A stretch of 64,000 nucleotides of DNA from Gimesia aquarii (GTDB lineage Bacteria > Planctomycetota > Planctomycetia > Planctomycetales > Planctomycetaceae). Location: positions 5,348,334 to 5,412,333 of the forward strand of contig NZ_CP037422.1 of NCBI RefSeq assembly GCF_007748175.1. Reading direction: 5' to 3'. Each line of letters starts with the position of its first letter. The first letter of the stretch is position 1. The notes under the pieces were generated by a model, which saw only the letters and a list, made by a program, of their open reading frames with translations, did not search any database and was not told where the DNA came from. Shown in pieces: positions 9,209 to 18,704 of the stretch. The translations under genes were made by a program, and so were the position numbers.

Positions 9209-10270
9209 TTATTCCCCTACGGGAATTCCATTCGACATGTTGCCCAAGTTAGCAAATATGAAACCATCGATATTTTCTGAGATCGCACGAACTCCACCAT
9301 CGGCAAACGCAAATTGTGCAATCCCATCATGATCACTTCCGGGACCTGCGATACTGAGTGCTTTATTAGGCCCTTCTCGTGTACTGAAGAGCGTAGCGGC
9401 TCCTCCCCAGGCCCAACCATCGCGGCTTCTCAAGTTATCCAATGTGCCAGGAATTGTCAGACGTTGTGCTTCACCGACAATGATTACATTGGATGTACCA
9501 TCTTTAATGTCACCCATTCTGGTACTGCTATTCACAGAGAAAACTCCAATGTCAAATGGATGCGGCGTTCTCATGATACCGGGAGGGCCGAGAGCCGTTG
9601 GCTGAATGGGTTCATTAAGATTTTGAGCTGGTGTGACAGCCCAGGTTGCTCCAGGGATACCTAAAGACAAATTGTTGAAAGCAAGACCTGAGCCGATACA
9701 ACCGACATAGTCATTTCCGCCTTTGGTGAAATTAACATTCACCCTTTGCAGATTACTAAACTGGGTTAAATTCATATCACTGCGTCGAGAGGGGCAGTAA
9801 TATGCAGGGATATTTGTCTGAGTTGGAGTGAAAAGCGGAGTGAAGGTATCTGTCGGTAGTAACAGGACTCCGTTCCCATAGACATTACGTTGGAAATTCC
9901 ATAAGTCGTAAATCTGTGCCTGCTCGATCTGAGGTAGGATATGGAACATCCAGCTTGTTCCATGGCGCCCTGATCCATTAATGAGCGTTCCTTCAGTAGC
10001 AAACGCATAGGTGCGATCATTAGCACCGAGTCCACCATCAAAAGAGGACGTTAATTCTCCAGGAGGAAAAGTACCATGTAAGTCATGATAATTATGAAGT
10101 GCCAAAGCAATTTGCTTTAAATTGTTTTGACATGTGGAACGGCGAGCTGCTTCACGTGCCTGTTGAACTGCTGGTAAAAGGAGGGCAATAAGAATCGCAA
10201 TGATTGCAATGACTACCAACAACTCAATCAACGTAAAGCCTCGAGCGAGACGCATTCGGTTTCTACGCAT
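9209..10270 (-). CDS. DUF1559 protein (prepilin-like, H-X9-DG type)
   Basis: The 353-residue protein has a type IV pilin/pseudopilin N-terminus: a basic leader ending in G, then [20 protein letters not shown] with the conserved Glu at +5. [12 protein letters not shown], the hallmark of planctomycete DUF1559 proteins, follows. Near the C-terminus lies an H-X9-DG signature ([12 protein letters not shown]). These proteins occur in dozens of paralogs per planctomycete genome and are thought to be processed by a prepilin peptidase and secreted or assembled at the envelope; individual roles are unknown. A good ribosome site (AGGAGA) precedes the ATG. A second paralog lies at 59089. Confidence 0.92.
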   Translation of the reverse strand: MRRNRMRLARGFTLIELLVVIAIIAILIALLLPAVQQAREAARRSTCQNNLKQIALALHNYHDLHGTFPPGELTSSFDGGLGANDRTYAFATEGTLINGSGRHGTSWMFHILPQIEQAQIYDLWNFQRNVYGNGVLLLPTDTFTPLFTPTQTNIPAYYCPSRRSDMNLTQFSNLQRVNVNFTKGGNDYVGCIGSGLAFNNLSLGIPGATWAVTPAQNLNEPIQPTALGPPGIMRTPHPFDIGVFSVNSSTRMGDIKDGTSNVIIVGEAQRLTIPGTLDNLRSRDGWAWGGAATLFSTREGPNKALSIAGPGSDHDGIAQFAFADGGVRAISENIDGFIFANLGNMSNGIPVGE

Positions 10271-10561
10271 GGTCGTTCTCCTGAATTTGATATTAGTCTA
10301 TAGATTAAACCTTTCGATATATAAGCTCTTATCAATACTCCCCACTCCATTGCTCAAGTGAGCAAACATGAAGAGATTTATTTATGATGAAGATACGGTT
10401 AATAGTTTTAGTTTGTTTAACTTTTAAGTTAATTTCTCTTATTTAAAGGGTATCAGGATTCGAATTGAGACTCAAGAAAATTATCTGTATTTAGCTGTTT
10501 GTAGACAAAAGTATCTTACTTCAATACGGCCGTTTGTATTTCCAGTATTTGTAGAAACGAA

Positions 10562-11290
10562 CTATTTCAGAAGTGGCGCTGTTTGTGCTTTGCTTGTGAC
10601 GCCGGGCGGCAGTTCCATGATCTGGATACTGCGGAACTGGATTTCTGCCCCTTCAGATTCCAGACAGAGGTATCCTTTCTTAACAGAAGCATTTCGGACG
10701 CCATTCACAAATTTCCCATTGACAGAAAGTTTCACAACACCGTCGACACAGACGACATCATAAACGTTCCATTGCCCTTTTCCTTTGCAGCGATTTTCGA
10801 TGGACTTACTGCGCGTGCCACGTGGGTTATCGGGGATTGTCGTCAAACCATTGGCTCCAAAGAGTTCTCCGTGAACATAGGCAATCGGAGGGAGGGTTCC
10901 ATCTTTTTTCTTGTGGAGATTGACCCACTCCAGTTCCAGCATTTGAATTTCCATACCTTTGGGCAAGCGTTTGCCTTCGGGGACGGTGCCTTCACTCCAG
11001 GCAAACACGCCTGAATTTCCACCCGCTTCCATATGGCGCCATTCCACATGGAGCAGAAAGTTTTCGTACTGTTTCTCAGTTCGCATCACACCGATGGGGT
11101 GTCCAGTGCAGATCAATATGCCATCGCGAACGAACCAGGTATCTTTGTCGGTGTTAACATTCACCCAGCCGGTGAGATCTTTGCCATTGAAGAGAGGCTT
11201 GTAATGTGGGAGGTCTTCTGAATGGCCGGCATTTGGAATGCAAAGCAGAGTCAGAGAAAAGCAGAACAAGGTAGTGATGCTATGTTTCAC
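10562..11290 (-). CDS. Exported DUF1080 / 3-keto-disaccharide hydrolase-type protein
   Basis: This is a 242-residue protein with a GTG start preceded by AGGAGAG at suitable spacing, and a signal peptide (residues 1-24, ending AGHS). The rest is the DUF1080 concanavalin-like beta-sandwich: [15 protein letters not shown] opens the domain, then [35 protein letters not shown] and [11 protein letters not shown]. The Pfam family is named 3-keto-disaccharide hydrolase because some members act on 3-keto glycosides produced by Gfo/Idh/MocA-type oxidoreductases. Two such oxidoreductases lie further right (17608, 18705), so a shared keto-sugar route is plausible but not proven. It lies about 140 bases left of the DUF1501 gene and could be co-transcribed with it. 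Confidence 0.88.
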   Translation of the reverse strand: MKHSITTLFCFSLTLLCIPNAGHSEDLPHYKPLFNGKDLTGWVNVNTDKDTWFVRDGILICTGHPIGVMRTEKQYENFLLHVEWRHMEAGGNSGVFAWSEGTVPEGKRLPKGMEIQMLELEWVNLHKKKDGTLPPIAYVHGELFGANGLTTIPDNPRGTRSKSIENRCKGKGQWNVYDVVCVDGVVKLSVNGKFVNGVRNASVKKGYLCLESEGAEIQFRSIQIMELPPGVTSKAQTAPLLK

Positions 11291-11427
11291 GGTAGAGTCT
11301 CTCCTGTTGGGAAGCCGTTGGGATGTGGTTTAAGTGCAGTTCGTTAGTTTCAAACACAGATAGCGATCATACCGGCAGTAAAAGCGTGAAACAAGTTGTT
11401 TGCTGCAGTGGATGTGTAATTCACATC

Positions 11428-12840
11428 TCACGCAAGTTCCATCAGACGCTGACCTTCATCGAGCAGGTATTGCGGTCGGCCACGTGGATCGATGAGGGTG
11501 ACGGCATGTGGATCAATTCCCAGGTTATGGTACAGCGTGGCGAAGACATCTTTATAATCGACGGGGCGTTGAATCACTGCACTGGCGGTGCGGTCTGTTT
11601 TGCCGATGACCTGTCCTGTCTGCATGCCTCCACCGGCGAGAATAGCAGGGCCAACACGTGGCCAATGATCGCGGCCTCCCTTTTTGGAATTGATGCGAGG
11701 TGTCCGCCCAAATTCTCCCCAGGCAACGATTGTGACATCATCCAGCATCCCGCGTTCTTCGAGGTCTGTTACCAGAGTCGTGAGACCATGATCGACAATC
11801 GGCAATATTTGTCGCAGGCGATCAAAGTTGCTGCTATGAGTATCAAAATCACTGATGGAAATACTCACGCAACGAACACCCGCTTCAATGAGCCGGCGGG
11901 CTAATAGAAATTTTTTCACCGCGTCTGGTCCTTCCGTTGTATAAAAACGGGGATCAGCTTTGCGAGACAGGGGAGTATAGCGCGCTAAGCTGGCGGGATC
12001 TTCTTTGGAAAAGTCCATCGCGTCAGCCATTCGACCCGATGTCAGAATGCTCACCGCTTGTTGAGAAAAACGATCCATCGCATCCATCATGCCGCTTGCA
12101 TCAACCTGACGCCGAATGGAATCTAATTCGGAAAGTAACGTTGTACGGTTTTCCAGACGTTGGATGCTGAGCGAAGGATTCAGTTTCAAACTGACTTGAT
12201 GGTCTGTCCCCAGTCGTTTGAGTTCACCTTGCATCCCTTTTTCCAGCTCACGTTTGAATAACTCTGAGATATCGGGGCGAAAGGGCTGATGTGCGGGGCC
12301 TAAAAAACCGGGACGCGCACTATTTCGGACTAAACCTCGACCCTGCATGATATCAACAAAGGAAGGGGCGCGATCTTGAGGTGAGCCTTTGAGTTTGGAA
12401 ATCACGGAACCCAGTGCAGGGCGACCCCCCACCGAGAGCATGTCTTTTTTACGAAAGCCGGACTGGCACTGAAAGGCATCGTGCACACCAGCAGATCCTA
12501 CCAGGGATCGAATGAAGGCAAACTGATTTGCATTCGCTGCTATCCGCGGCAACATCTCACAGAGCTTCAGCCCCGACACATTCGTAGCAATCGGTTGGAA
12601 TTCCCCACGAATCTCCGCAGGGGCCTCCGGTTTCAAATCGATCATATCCATATGCGGAGGGCCACCATCCAGATGGACATTGATGATGGCCTTGGAAGAG
12701 GCGCGAACTCCTGCCTGTTCTTCAGCCCGCAACAAGTCTGCCAGTGTGAATCCCGTGAGTCCCAGCACTCCTGCTTGAAGAAAGGTACGACGAGAGCAGG
12801 CCTGATGTCGCTGTATGTTTGAGCTTTTGAATGACAGCAT
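11428..12840 (-). CDS. DUF1501 family protein with Tat-like leader
   Basis: The 470-residue protein begins with SRRTFLQAGVLGLTGFTL, a twin-arginine leader (residues 17-35). The DUF1501 body shows HLDGGPPHMDMIDLKP at about 57, FAFIRSLVGSAGVHDAFQ in the middle, and WGEFGRTPRINSKKGGRDHW near the C-terminus. This fold belongs to the alkaline phosphatase/sulfatase superfamily, but members are not biochemically defined. DUF1501 genes normally pair with a DUF1549/DUF1553 cytochrome protein, and no such neighbour is present here. The ATG has a GGGAAG ribosome site. It is probably periplasmic. Confidence 0.9.
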   Translation of the reverse strand: MLSFKSSNIQRHQACSRRTFLQAGVLGLTGFTLADLLRAEEQAGVRASSKAIINVHLDGGPPHMDMIDLKPEAPAEIRGEFQPIATNVSGLKLCEMLPRIAANANQFAFIRSLVGSAGVHDAFQCQSGFRKKDMLSVGGRPALGSVISKLKGSPQDRAPSFVDIMQGRGLVRNSARPGFLGPAHQPFRPDISELFKRELEKGMQGELKRLGTDHQVSLKLNPSLSIQRLENRTTLLSELDSIRRQVDASGMMDAMDRFSQQAVSILTSGRMADAMDFSKEDPASLARYTPLSRKADPRFYTTEGPDAVKKFLLARRLIEAGVRCVSISISDFDTHSSNFDRLRQILPIVDHGLTTLVTDLEERGMLDDVTIVAWGEFGRTPRINSKKGGRDHWPRVGPAILAGGGMQTGQVIGKTDRTASAVIQRPVDYKDVFATLYHNLGIDPHAVTLIDPRGRPQYLLDEGQRLMELA

Positions 12841-13267
12841 CGCTTCCCTTTCTTGTCAGACACGACAGCACTAAGCCGATTTGGAATCGCCTTTTGAGAA
12901 GGTCGAAATACGTATCAACGTTTGTTTATAACAAAAGAGACTCAATCGGCTCAAGCGTGATTCCGCAATTAACAGAAATCTCCGCGAGTCTTTTAATTAG
13001 CGAACAGCAAATTATGCAGTGATATATCGGGCTTTCCATCAATTTGGATGCAGATCATCTCAATAACATAAAACAGGATGATGTTGTCAGGTTTCGGTGT
13101 GTCTGAGCTATTAGGATGGTTTTTCATACGAGAAGTGGGAGGTATTTCCGTTGCCTTTCCAGATAGGTAAAGCCTGATGAAATCAGGTTTATGGTTAGAT
13201 TTTTTAATGGTCAGCAAGCTTAATGCTCAAGGTGGGTTTTAAGTATGAGAACTTCAGGAGCAATCCA
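12841..13267. other. Intergenic region between divergent genes; one small hairpin
   Basis: No gene is supported here. A short hairpin (CCTGAT at 13173-13178, ATCAGG at 13182-13187) is followed on the + strand by a T-rich stretch, but no + strand gene ends nearby, so it is not called a terminator. The region must contain the promoters of the leftward DUF1501 gene and the rightward gene at 13268. Confidence 0.5.
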
Positions 13268-13546
13268 ATGCGTTTCACTCTACCAACGGCTTTTTGTTCG
13301 GCGATGACTTTGGCTGGCATGTTCTGTTTTGCTTTTGTTCTATTTGCTGAACCGCCGGAAGAGAAAAAAAGCAGTGTGAGTGTGAAACCAAAATCCGTCG
13401 ATTCAAGTCGGAAAACGGAAACTCAAAAGGCTTCGAAGAAACGTCTTGTATTCGTAGAAGTAGCGGGCGTGCGAAATCAACACGACTATCGCTGGGAACT
13501 ATTCTGTTTGAGTTGCCAGCAATTTTTTTATAACGATGCAGCTTGA
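13268..13546 (+). CDS. Small exported hypothetical protein
   Basis: ATG 13268 is chosen because AGGAG lies 8 bases upstream and the protein then opens with a convincing signal peptide (MRFTLPTAFCSAMTLAGMF, then CFAFVLFAEPP). The mature part is a lysine/serine-rich linker followed by KKRLVFVEVAGVRNQHDYRW and a CxxC pair (FCLSC). It is 92 residues long and I do not recognise the family. After the TGA stop the same frame reopens at once with ATG and runs about 40 codons to 13669, so a second tiny gene or a gene cut by a stop is possible. No partner gene is apparent. Confidence 0.5.
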   Translation: MRFTLPTAFCSAMTLAGMFCFAFVLFAEPPEEKKSSVSVKPKSVDSSRKTETQKASKKRLVFVEVAGVRNQHDYRWELFCLSCQQFFYNDAA

Positions 13547-14078
13547 ATGAAACTCTCTGCGCGCGATTTCTATGAAGTTCTTTCTAAATTGGAGAGAAGT
13601 AGAAGGCAAAGCAGAAGAACTAGAGAGACGTCTTTGGCCATGTTAAGGATGGCTAAAGCGGGATGTTAATCATGACAACGTGAACAATTTTTCTTTTGTA
13701 TTCACGAGAAATTCATAATTCAAAAACAGAGCCTCATTTTTGTCGATAAGTGGCCGATTTCAGCTGTTTTGAAAAGTCGGACTCTTGCGCTTAACTGTAT
13801 ATCGCAGAAATGCCCAAAACGTTAACAACTATTTTCAAAAAAAACGAAATTCCTGCGTATTGCCATCTTTTTGCGTTAATGAATAAAACTTCTTAGTGAT
13901 CTTCATCAACTCTTAACAGATTCTACTAGAATATAAAATATTGAGATTACTGACGCGATGTATTAAAGTTTGCAAATTAAATCAGACATGATTTTTATTA
14001 GCTATTCGTTTAGTTATGTCATAACGAAACTTCGGAACTCATTCAATAATCAGCAAATAGAAGAGACGCACTAGTCCG
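13547..14078. other. AT-rich intergenic region upstream of the second sigma factor
   Basis: A short reading frame (ATG 13547 to about 13669, ending LAMLRMAKAGC) continues the frame of the preceding small gene after its TGA; its status is open. The remainder to 14078 shows no gene and presumably holds the promoter of the sigma factor operon. Confidence 0.4.
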
Positions 14079-14642
14079 ATGAATGCGACACAAACAACAA
14101 CACTTCAAGTCGATTCTGCACGCAGCCGAGCAGATTTGGCACGCAACTGGGTCAAAGTTCAACCTTCATTGATGGCATTTGTGGTGGCATCAACTCCACA
14201 GTTCAATGATGCAGAGGACTTACTGCAAGAGGTCGCAGCAGAAGTCGCATTACGTTATGATGAGTATGACAGTTCTCGCCCTTTTTTGCCTTGGGCTTTG
14301 TGGATTGCAAAGCTCAAAATTGCCGACTACTACCGAGGGAAACGCCGCGATCGAGTATTGTTCATGGGTGAGGCCATGGATGCACTCGCTGATGCCTGCT
14401 CTCGTGTCCAACGCTTGATGTCAGAAGAACGGGATCTCTTGGAATACTGTCTTGATCAATTGACTGATCGATCCCGGCGTTTGTTAGGGCTGCGTTATAC
14501 AGATGATTTGAAGCCTAAAGAAATTGCCAGTGAGTTAGGAACATCAACTGGCTCAGTACGGGTGACTCTCTCCCGTATTCGTACCAGCTTAATGGATTGC
14601 GTTCAAAAACGAGCCGCCGGTGAAGCGAATGTCGGAAACTAA
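14079..14642 (+). CDS. ECF RNA polymerase sigma factor
   Basis: This 187-residue ECF sigma factor shows region 2 at about 25-95 (FNDAEDLLQEVAAEVALRY and PFLPWALWIAKLKIADYYR). Region 4 lies at about 120-178 (LTDRSRRLLGLRYTDDLKPK, then IASELGTSTGSVRVTLSRIR). The final LMDCVQKR echoes the sigma factor at 447-974, placing both in the same subgroup. Its 3' end overlaps the start of the next gene by 14 bases, so the two are translationally coupled. The partner is a membrane protein with an anti-sigma-like N-terminus, which points to control by an envelope signal. Confidence 0.92.
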   Translation: MNATQTTTLQVDSARSRADLARNWVKVQPSLMAFVVASTPQFNDAEDLLQEVAAEVALRYDEYDSSRPFLPWALWIAKLKIADYYRGKRRDRVLFMGEAMDALADACSRVQRLMSEERDLLEYCLDQLTDRSRRLLGLRYTDDLKPKEIASELGTSTGSVRVTLSRIRTSLMDCVQKRAAGEANVGN

Positions 14643-15918
14643 CGAACTTAAAGAAGTCACAGCTCTCGAAAATATTGACGCATATCTGGACGGTGAAGAT
14701 CTTTCGCTGGAAGAAGCGCAAAAGTTAGAGCAGTGGATTAAGTCAGACAGCGACAACGCCGATCAGGCCTTTCGTCGTGTGTTTCTGCATTCTTATCTTA
14801 GACAGCGGTTCCAGGTCCGATCCATTGGTGAAGCCCAAATCAAAGAGATGCAGTCTCAGCAAAAAGAACCATTGGTTCTACCTTCTGAATCTGAAATCGA
14901 AGTCAAATCCCGTCAGACGACACCACAAAAGCAAACACGAAGGAGAAAACGAGATACACTTCTGACTTGGCGTTGGTTCCTGATGATCGGAATAGGAATC
15001 GTTTCCACTATTAACCTGGCTGTTTTGTTTATCAAAGATTTTCAACTTCCCTATGACGAAGACAAAGCGTTTGAAACGCTTTTTCAGCAGTCTGATTATG
15101 CTAAAAAAACGTTTCTGATGGCGCGCATCGCGGCTCAACCTTTTTTATATGAAGGATTTGATTATTCAGAAGCACTTCTGGATGAAAAGGAATCCAAAGG
15201 TGCCACCGGTTTGAATGGAGGGCAGGGATGGTCCGGACCCTGGATCGACAAGGGGCCCAAGTACGCTGCCATTATTCATGACCCGAAACGACAGACTTCG
15301 GGTGGTAATGATATGCGGTTGTTTGGTTCTCTCGGATTTTCTGATCAATATGGGAATATGCTCTTAACAGAAGGTGGCCAATTTCGTTCGGGGGGGCCTG
15401 CAGAATCTGTGACGGTACGTCACATTGATCTGCAACAGGTCCCTTATGCATTATCCGACGAAAAGGGTTTTGGAGCCGACGGAGAAACGGTCTGGCTCAG
15501 TTTCATGGCGCAATCCTATGATAATGCAGGTGAGGGGCGCTACGCTTATATCGATTTTGGAAACGAAGAATCGAGCCTGCGAATCGGAAAGTTGGCTTCG
15601 GCTCCCAGAGGAAACTGGGCTGCCGCGGGACAAGTCAATGGAACCGAATATAATACGACTTCGAGTGACGTGCTTTCAGGGCAGGTTGTCCTGATTGTGG
15701 CCCGGATTCTCTTTCGTCCCGGTGCTGAAGAAGTTGCCATGTGGTTGAATCCTCCTCTCAACCAAATTCCTGATCTGGGAGATGTGGACTTGCGATTAAT
15801 GACGCCGGATCTGAGAATCGAGCGTGTCAAAATAGTCAGTCAATACTCAACTGACTTCGATGAACTGCGCGTAGGAGTCTCTTTTGTCGATGTGATTCCA
15901 TCCCCTGATGAAAATTGA
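14629..15918 (+). CDS. Anti-sigma-like single-pass membrane protein with periplasmic beta-sandwich domain
   Basis: The start is taken as ATG 14629, overlapping the sigma gene stop by 14 bases; a GTG at 14620 in the same frame is an alternative. From 14629 the protein has 429 residues. The N-terminal 90 residues are acidic and helical (IDAYLDGEDLSLEEAQKLEQ), as in planctomycete FecR-type anti-sigma proteins. One membrane segment lies near residues 117-138 (WRWFLMIGIGIVSTINLAVL). The C-terminal two-thirds looks like a concanavalin/LamG-like sandwich (GLNGGQGWSGPW, then GSLGFSDQYGN and VWLSFMAQSYDN), probably periplasmic ligand-binding. No catalytic site is seen. Role as the regulator of its sigma factor is inferred from order and topology. 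Confidence 0.8.
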   Translation: MSETNELKEVTALENIDAYLDGEDLSLEEAQKLEQWIKSDSDNADQAFRRVFLHSYLRQRFQVRSIGEAQIKEMQSQQKEPLVLPSESEIEVKSRQTTPQKQTRRRKRDTLLTWRWFLMIGIGIVSTINLAVLFIKDFQLPYDEDKAFETLFQQSDYAKKTFLMARIAAQPFLYEGFDYSEALLDEKESKGATGLNGGQGWSGPWIDKGPKYAAIIHDPKRQTSGGNDMRLFGSLGFSDQYGNMLLTEGGQFRSGGPAESVTVRHIDLQQVPYALSDEKGFGADGETVWLSFMAQSYDNAGEGRYAYIDFGNEESSLRIGKLASAPRGNWAAAGQVNGTEYNTTSSDVLSGQVVLIVARILFRPGAEEVAMWLNPPLNQIPDLGDVDLRLMTPDLRIERVKIVSQYSTDFDELRVGVSFVDVIPSPDEN

Positions 15919-16116
15919 ATCTATGACACAGGTGTAGATTTCATTTGTTTTCTCTTTTCTTGTTTGCCTCCGATTCTATTTTGAAGCTTCAGGGAGAGTT
16001 GATTTCAAAGCTTTTAAAGATTGAGTTGCTGAAGGTGTTGTTGCTCCATAGAATGGAATGGAGAATCCACAGGCTGAACTTCAGCTGTTCACTTTTTGCT
16101 TTTGATCGGGAATCAG

Positions 16117-17586
16117 ATGAGACTTTCTTGTGTAATGATGCTGATATCGTTGTTCCTGGGTTTACCTCAGTTCTCAGAGAAAGGAAACGCGGCGGAAAAT
16201 CAATATAATGTGTTGTTTATCATTTCCGATGACCTGACAGCGACCGCGCTTTCCTGTTATGGCAACAAAGTCTGTCACACTCCCAACATTGATAAAATTG
16301 CTGCGAAAGGAACACGTTTTACTCGCGCTTATTGTCAGGCCACCTACTGCGGACCCTCCCGGGCTTCGTTTATGTCGGGCTATTATCCACATGCTTCATT
16401 GGCCTTTGGTTATGTGAGTCCGCGTTCCTATATTGGTGACCGGCCTACCTGGTCACAACACTTCAAGAACAATGGGTATTACACCGCGCGGGTGAGCAAG
16501 ATTTATCATATGGGAGTACCCGGAGATATTGAAAAAGGAAGCAATGGCACTGATGATCCTGCGTCGTGGACCGAACGCTTTAATAGCCAGGGACCGGAAT
16601 GGAAAGCGCCTGGAAACGGCGAGACTTTGGAAAACAATCCCGATGGAAAGAAACCTGCCGTTGGGGGAAATACATTTGTCGTTGTGGAAGCGGACGGGGA
16701 TGATCTTGTGCACTCCGACGGCAAGACAGCACAAAAAGCGGTGGAGCTGATAGAGACACACAAAGAGAAACCGTTTTTTCTGGGCGTAGGTTTTGTCAGA
16801 CCGCACGTGCCGTTTGTCGCTCCTAAATCTTACTATCCTCCGTTCCTGCCTTATGGAAAGCATATTCTTCCCAAAAAGGTGAAAGGGGACTGGGATGATA
16901 TTCCAAAGTTCGGCATTAATTACAAAACCAGTGTGAACATGAAGATGGATCTCCGCCGGCAGAAAAAAGCGGTTGGTGGTTATCTGGCTTCGGTGGCTTA
17001 CATGGACGCACAGGTCGGAAAATTGCTGGATGCTTTAAAACGTGCGGGGATTGAGGACAAGACGATTGTGATCTTTACCAGCGATCATGGCTATCACCTG
17101 GGCGAACATGATTTCTGGGCCAAGGTCAGCTTGCATGAAGAGTCGGCGGCGGTTCCGTTGATTATCAGTGTGCCTGGCAAGAAACCGGCCGTCTGTCATT
17201 CTCTCACCGAGTTGCTTGATTTGTATCCGACGATCACAAGCTTGTGCGGCTTAAAAATTCCAAACGGAATTCAAGGTCAAGATCTTTCTGGCATGCTGGA
17301 CGATCCTAGTGTGAGTGTGAGAGATGCTGCCTTTAGTGTGGATCCGCGAAATAAAGGGAATCGAGGTTTCCTCCTTCGCGATGACCGCTGGGCCTTCATT
17401 CAATATAAAGAAGATGCTTCCGAGGGTGTGGAATTATACGACATGCAACATGATCCGCAGCAATTCACAAATCTAGCAGAAAAACCCGAGCATCAGTCCA
17501 AAGTCGCTGAATTTAAGAAACGACTTGCGAAAAAGCTGAAAGCAATCCGCACGAATGATCTGGGGCATACCTACACGAAAAAATAA
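16117..17586 (+). CDS. Exported sulfatase, iduronate-2-sulfatase-like
   Basis: ATG 16117 is preferred over the in-frame TTG at 16096 because it gives a compact signal peptide (MRLSCVMMLISLFLGLP, cleavage near GNAA). From there 489 residues form a sulfatase. The metal-binding DD lies in NVLFIISDDLTATALSCYGN. The formylglycine motif CGPSRASFMSG carries the cysteine that must be oxidised for activity. The substrate-side histidine is in FTSDHGYHLGEHDFWAK. The CGPSR form and the length match iduronate-2-sulfatase-type family S1 enzymes, which remove sulfate from glycosaminoglycan-like or algal polysaccharides. It is convergent with the oxidoreductase at 17608, leaving 21 bases between stops. The exact substrate cannot be read from sequence. 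Confidence 0.92.
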   Translation: MRLSCVMMLISLFLGLPQFSEKGNAAENQYNVLFIISDDLTATALSCYGNKVCHTPNIDKIAAKGTRFTRAYCQATYCGPSRASFMSGYYPHASLAFGYVSPRSYIGDRPTWSQHFKNNGYYTARVSKIYHMGVPGDIEKGSNGTDDPASWTERFNSQGPEWKAPGNGETLENNPDGKKPAVGGNTFVVVEADGDDLVHSDGKTAQKAVELIETHKEKPFFLGVGFVRPHVPFVAPKSYYPPFLPYGKHILPKKVKGDWDDIPKFGINYKTSVNMKMDLRRQKKAVGGYLASVAYMDAQVGKLLDALKRAGIEDKTIVIFTSDHGYHLGEHDFWAKVSLHEESAAVPLIISVPGKKPAVCHSLTELLDLYPTITSLCGLKIPNGIQGQDLSGMLDDPSVSVRDAAFSVDPRNKGNRGFLLRDDRWAFIQYKEDASEGVELYDMQHDPQQFTNLAEKPEHQSKVAEFKKRLAKKLKAIRTNDLGHTYTKK

Positions 17587-17607
17587 GATGTACATAAGAG
17601 GACAAAA

Positions 17608-18648
17608 TCAATTGACGGGAATGCTTTGCGTTTGTCCTGTCTCGGCTGCTTTGTAAGCGGCGTAGATCGTTCTGAGAACCTGTAAGCTGTCGTGGCTGGT
17701 AAGCGTGGGCGGTTCCTTTTCCAGTACAGACCTGACTGCGGCATGCACACAGGGAGTATAGCCCCGAGGTTGAATGGGACCTTCAAACTTGTGAATGGTT
17801 CCGGGTTTGTCATCATTCAGAGACCATTGTAAATGTTTGCCAGTCGAATAATCCATTTCCAGCCAGCCTTTGGAACCCCAGATTTTAATTAACGACTGCT
17901 TGCCCCGTTTAGTGTAATAACCGGAAGTGATCGTGCCTAAAAATCCTTTATCGAATTTCAGGCTGAGTGCTGCGGAATCTTCGACGTCAATGGGCTGTCC
18001 ACCGACATTGGTGATGAAACCGCACACATCCGTGATTTTTGAATCCGTGATGTACATTCCCAGATCGAGCCAGTGAATTCCCAGCCAGATGAGGTGACCG
18101 CCGCCAGCACGCTTTTTTTGAGCAAACCAGCCAGCCTGATAACTTTTGCTTGTCAATCTCGTCTGATCGGCAATGAAGTTGAGTTCAATGCCATAAATCT
18201 TACCGAAGGTTCCTTTGCGGATCATACGACGCGCGGCTTTGACTTCCGGATTATTACGATTTGCTAAAGCCAGCATCAGATTGAGATGTTTTCCGTCTGC
18301 TTTTTGCACCAACGCTTCAAATTGTTCGATGTTCGTGCAGGATGGCTTTTCAGCAAACACAGGACAGCCATGTTCTAGCGCGAGATCAATGGCCGCCGGT
18401 GACTGGATGGCTTCCATGGTGATCAAAGCCATGTCGGGCTTTTCTTTTTTAAACAATTTTTGGGGATCGTCATAAACCCGGGTTAATTTATCGCCCAGTT
18501 TGTTGCGTGCCGTTGCGACATGTTTCTGGCTGGGATCACAGAGAATGACTTCGCTGACGTCCTCGCAGGAAGCGAGTGCCGGATAGTAGGCGCCCAAATG
18601 TGCGGATGTGTCATTGATGAGAAGGGCGACGATTGCCTTGTCTGCCAT
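17608..18648 (-). CDS. Gfo/Idh/MocA family oxidoreductase (cytoplasmic)
   Basis: A 346-residue NAD(P)-dependent dehydrogenase-like protein without an export signal. The N-terminal Rossmann half (1-125) includes an atypical dinucleotide loop (ALLINDTSAHLGAYY instead of a clear GxGxxG) and the conserved lysine motif GCPVFAEKPSC at about residue 90-100. The C-terminal alpha/beta domain includes GGHLIWLGIHWLDLGMYI, whose His and Asp match the usual catalytic positions. It lies upstream of a second, Tat-exported family member on the same strand, 56 bases apart, so they probably share a transcript. Likely role: oxidation or reduction of a sugar or inositol at C3; the substrate is unknown. Confidence 0.88.
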   Translation of the reverse strand: MADKAIVALLINDTSAHLGAYYPALASCEDVSEVILCDPSQKHVATARNKLGDKLTRVYDDPQKLFKKEKPDMALITMEAIQSPAAIDLALEHGCPVFAEKPSCTNIEQFEALVQKADGKHLNLMLALANRNNPEVKAARRMIRKGTFGKIYGIELNFIADQTRLTSKSYQAGWFAQKKRAGGGHLIWLGIHWLDLGMYITDSKITDVCGFITNVGGQPIDVEDSAALSLKFDKGFLGTITSGYYTKRGKQSLIKIWGSKGWLEMDYSTGKHLQWSLNDDKPGTIHKFEGPIQPRGYTPCVHAAVRSVLEKEPPTLTSHDSLQVLRTIYAAYKAAETGQTQSIPVN

Positions 18649-18704
18649 GAAACTGCTTTCTCTTAAAACGAAATGGGATTAGCTGTCATTATTGACTCAA
18701 AGGT

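Noticed and set aside
13544-13547. Possible selenocysteine or read-through at TGA in the small exported protein gene
   Set aside because: No supporting stem-loop recognised and no known selenoprotein context; a simple stop followed by a new start is more likely.
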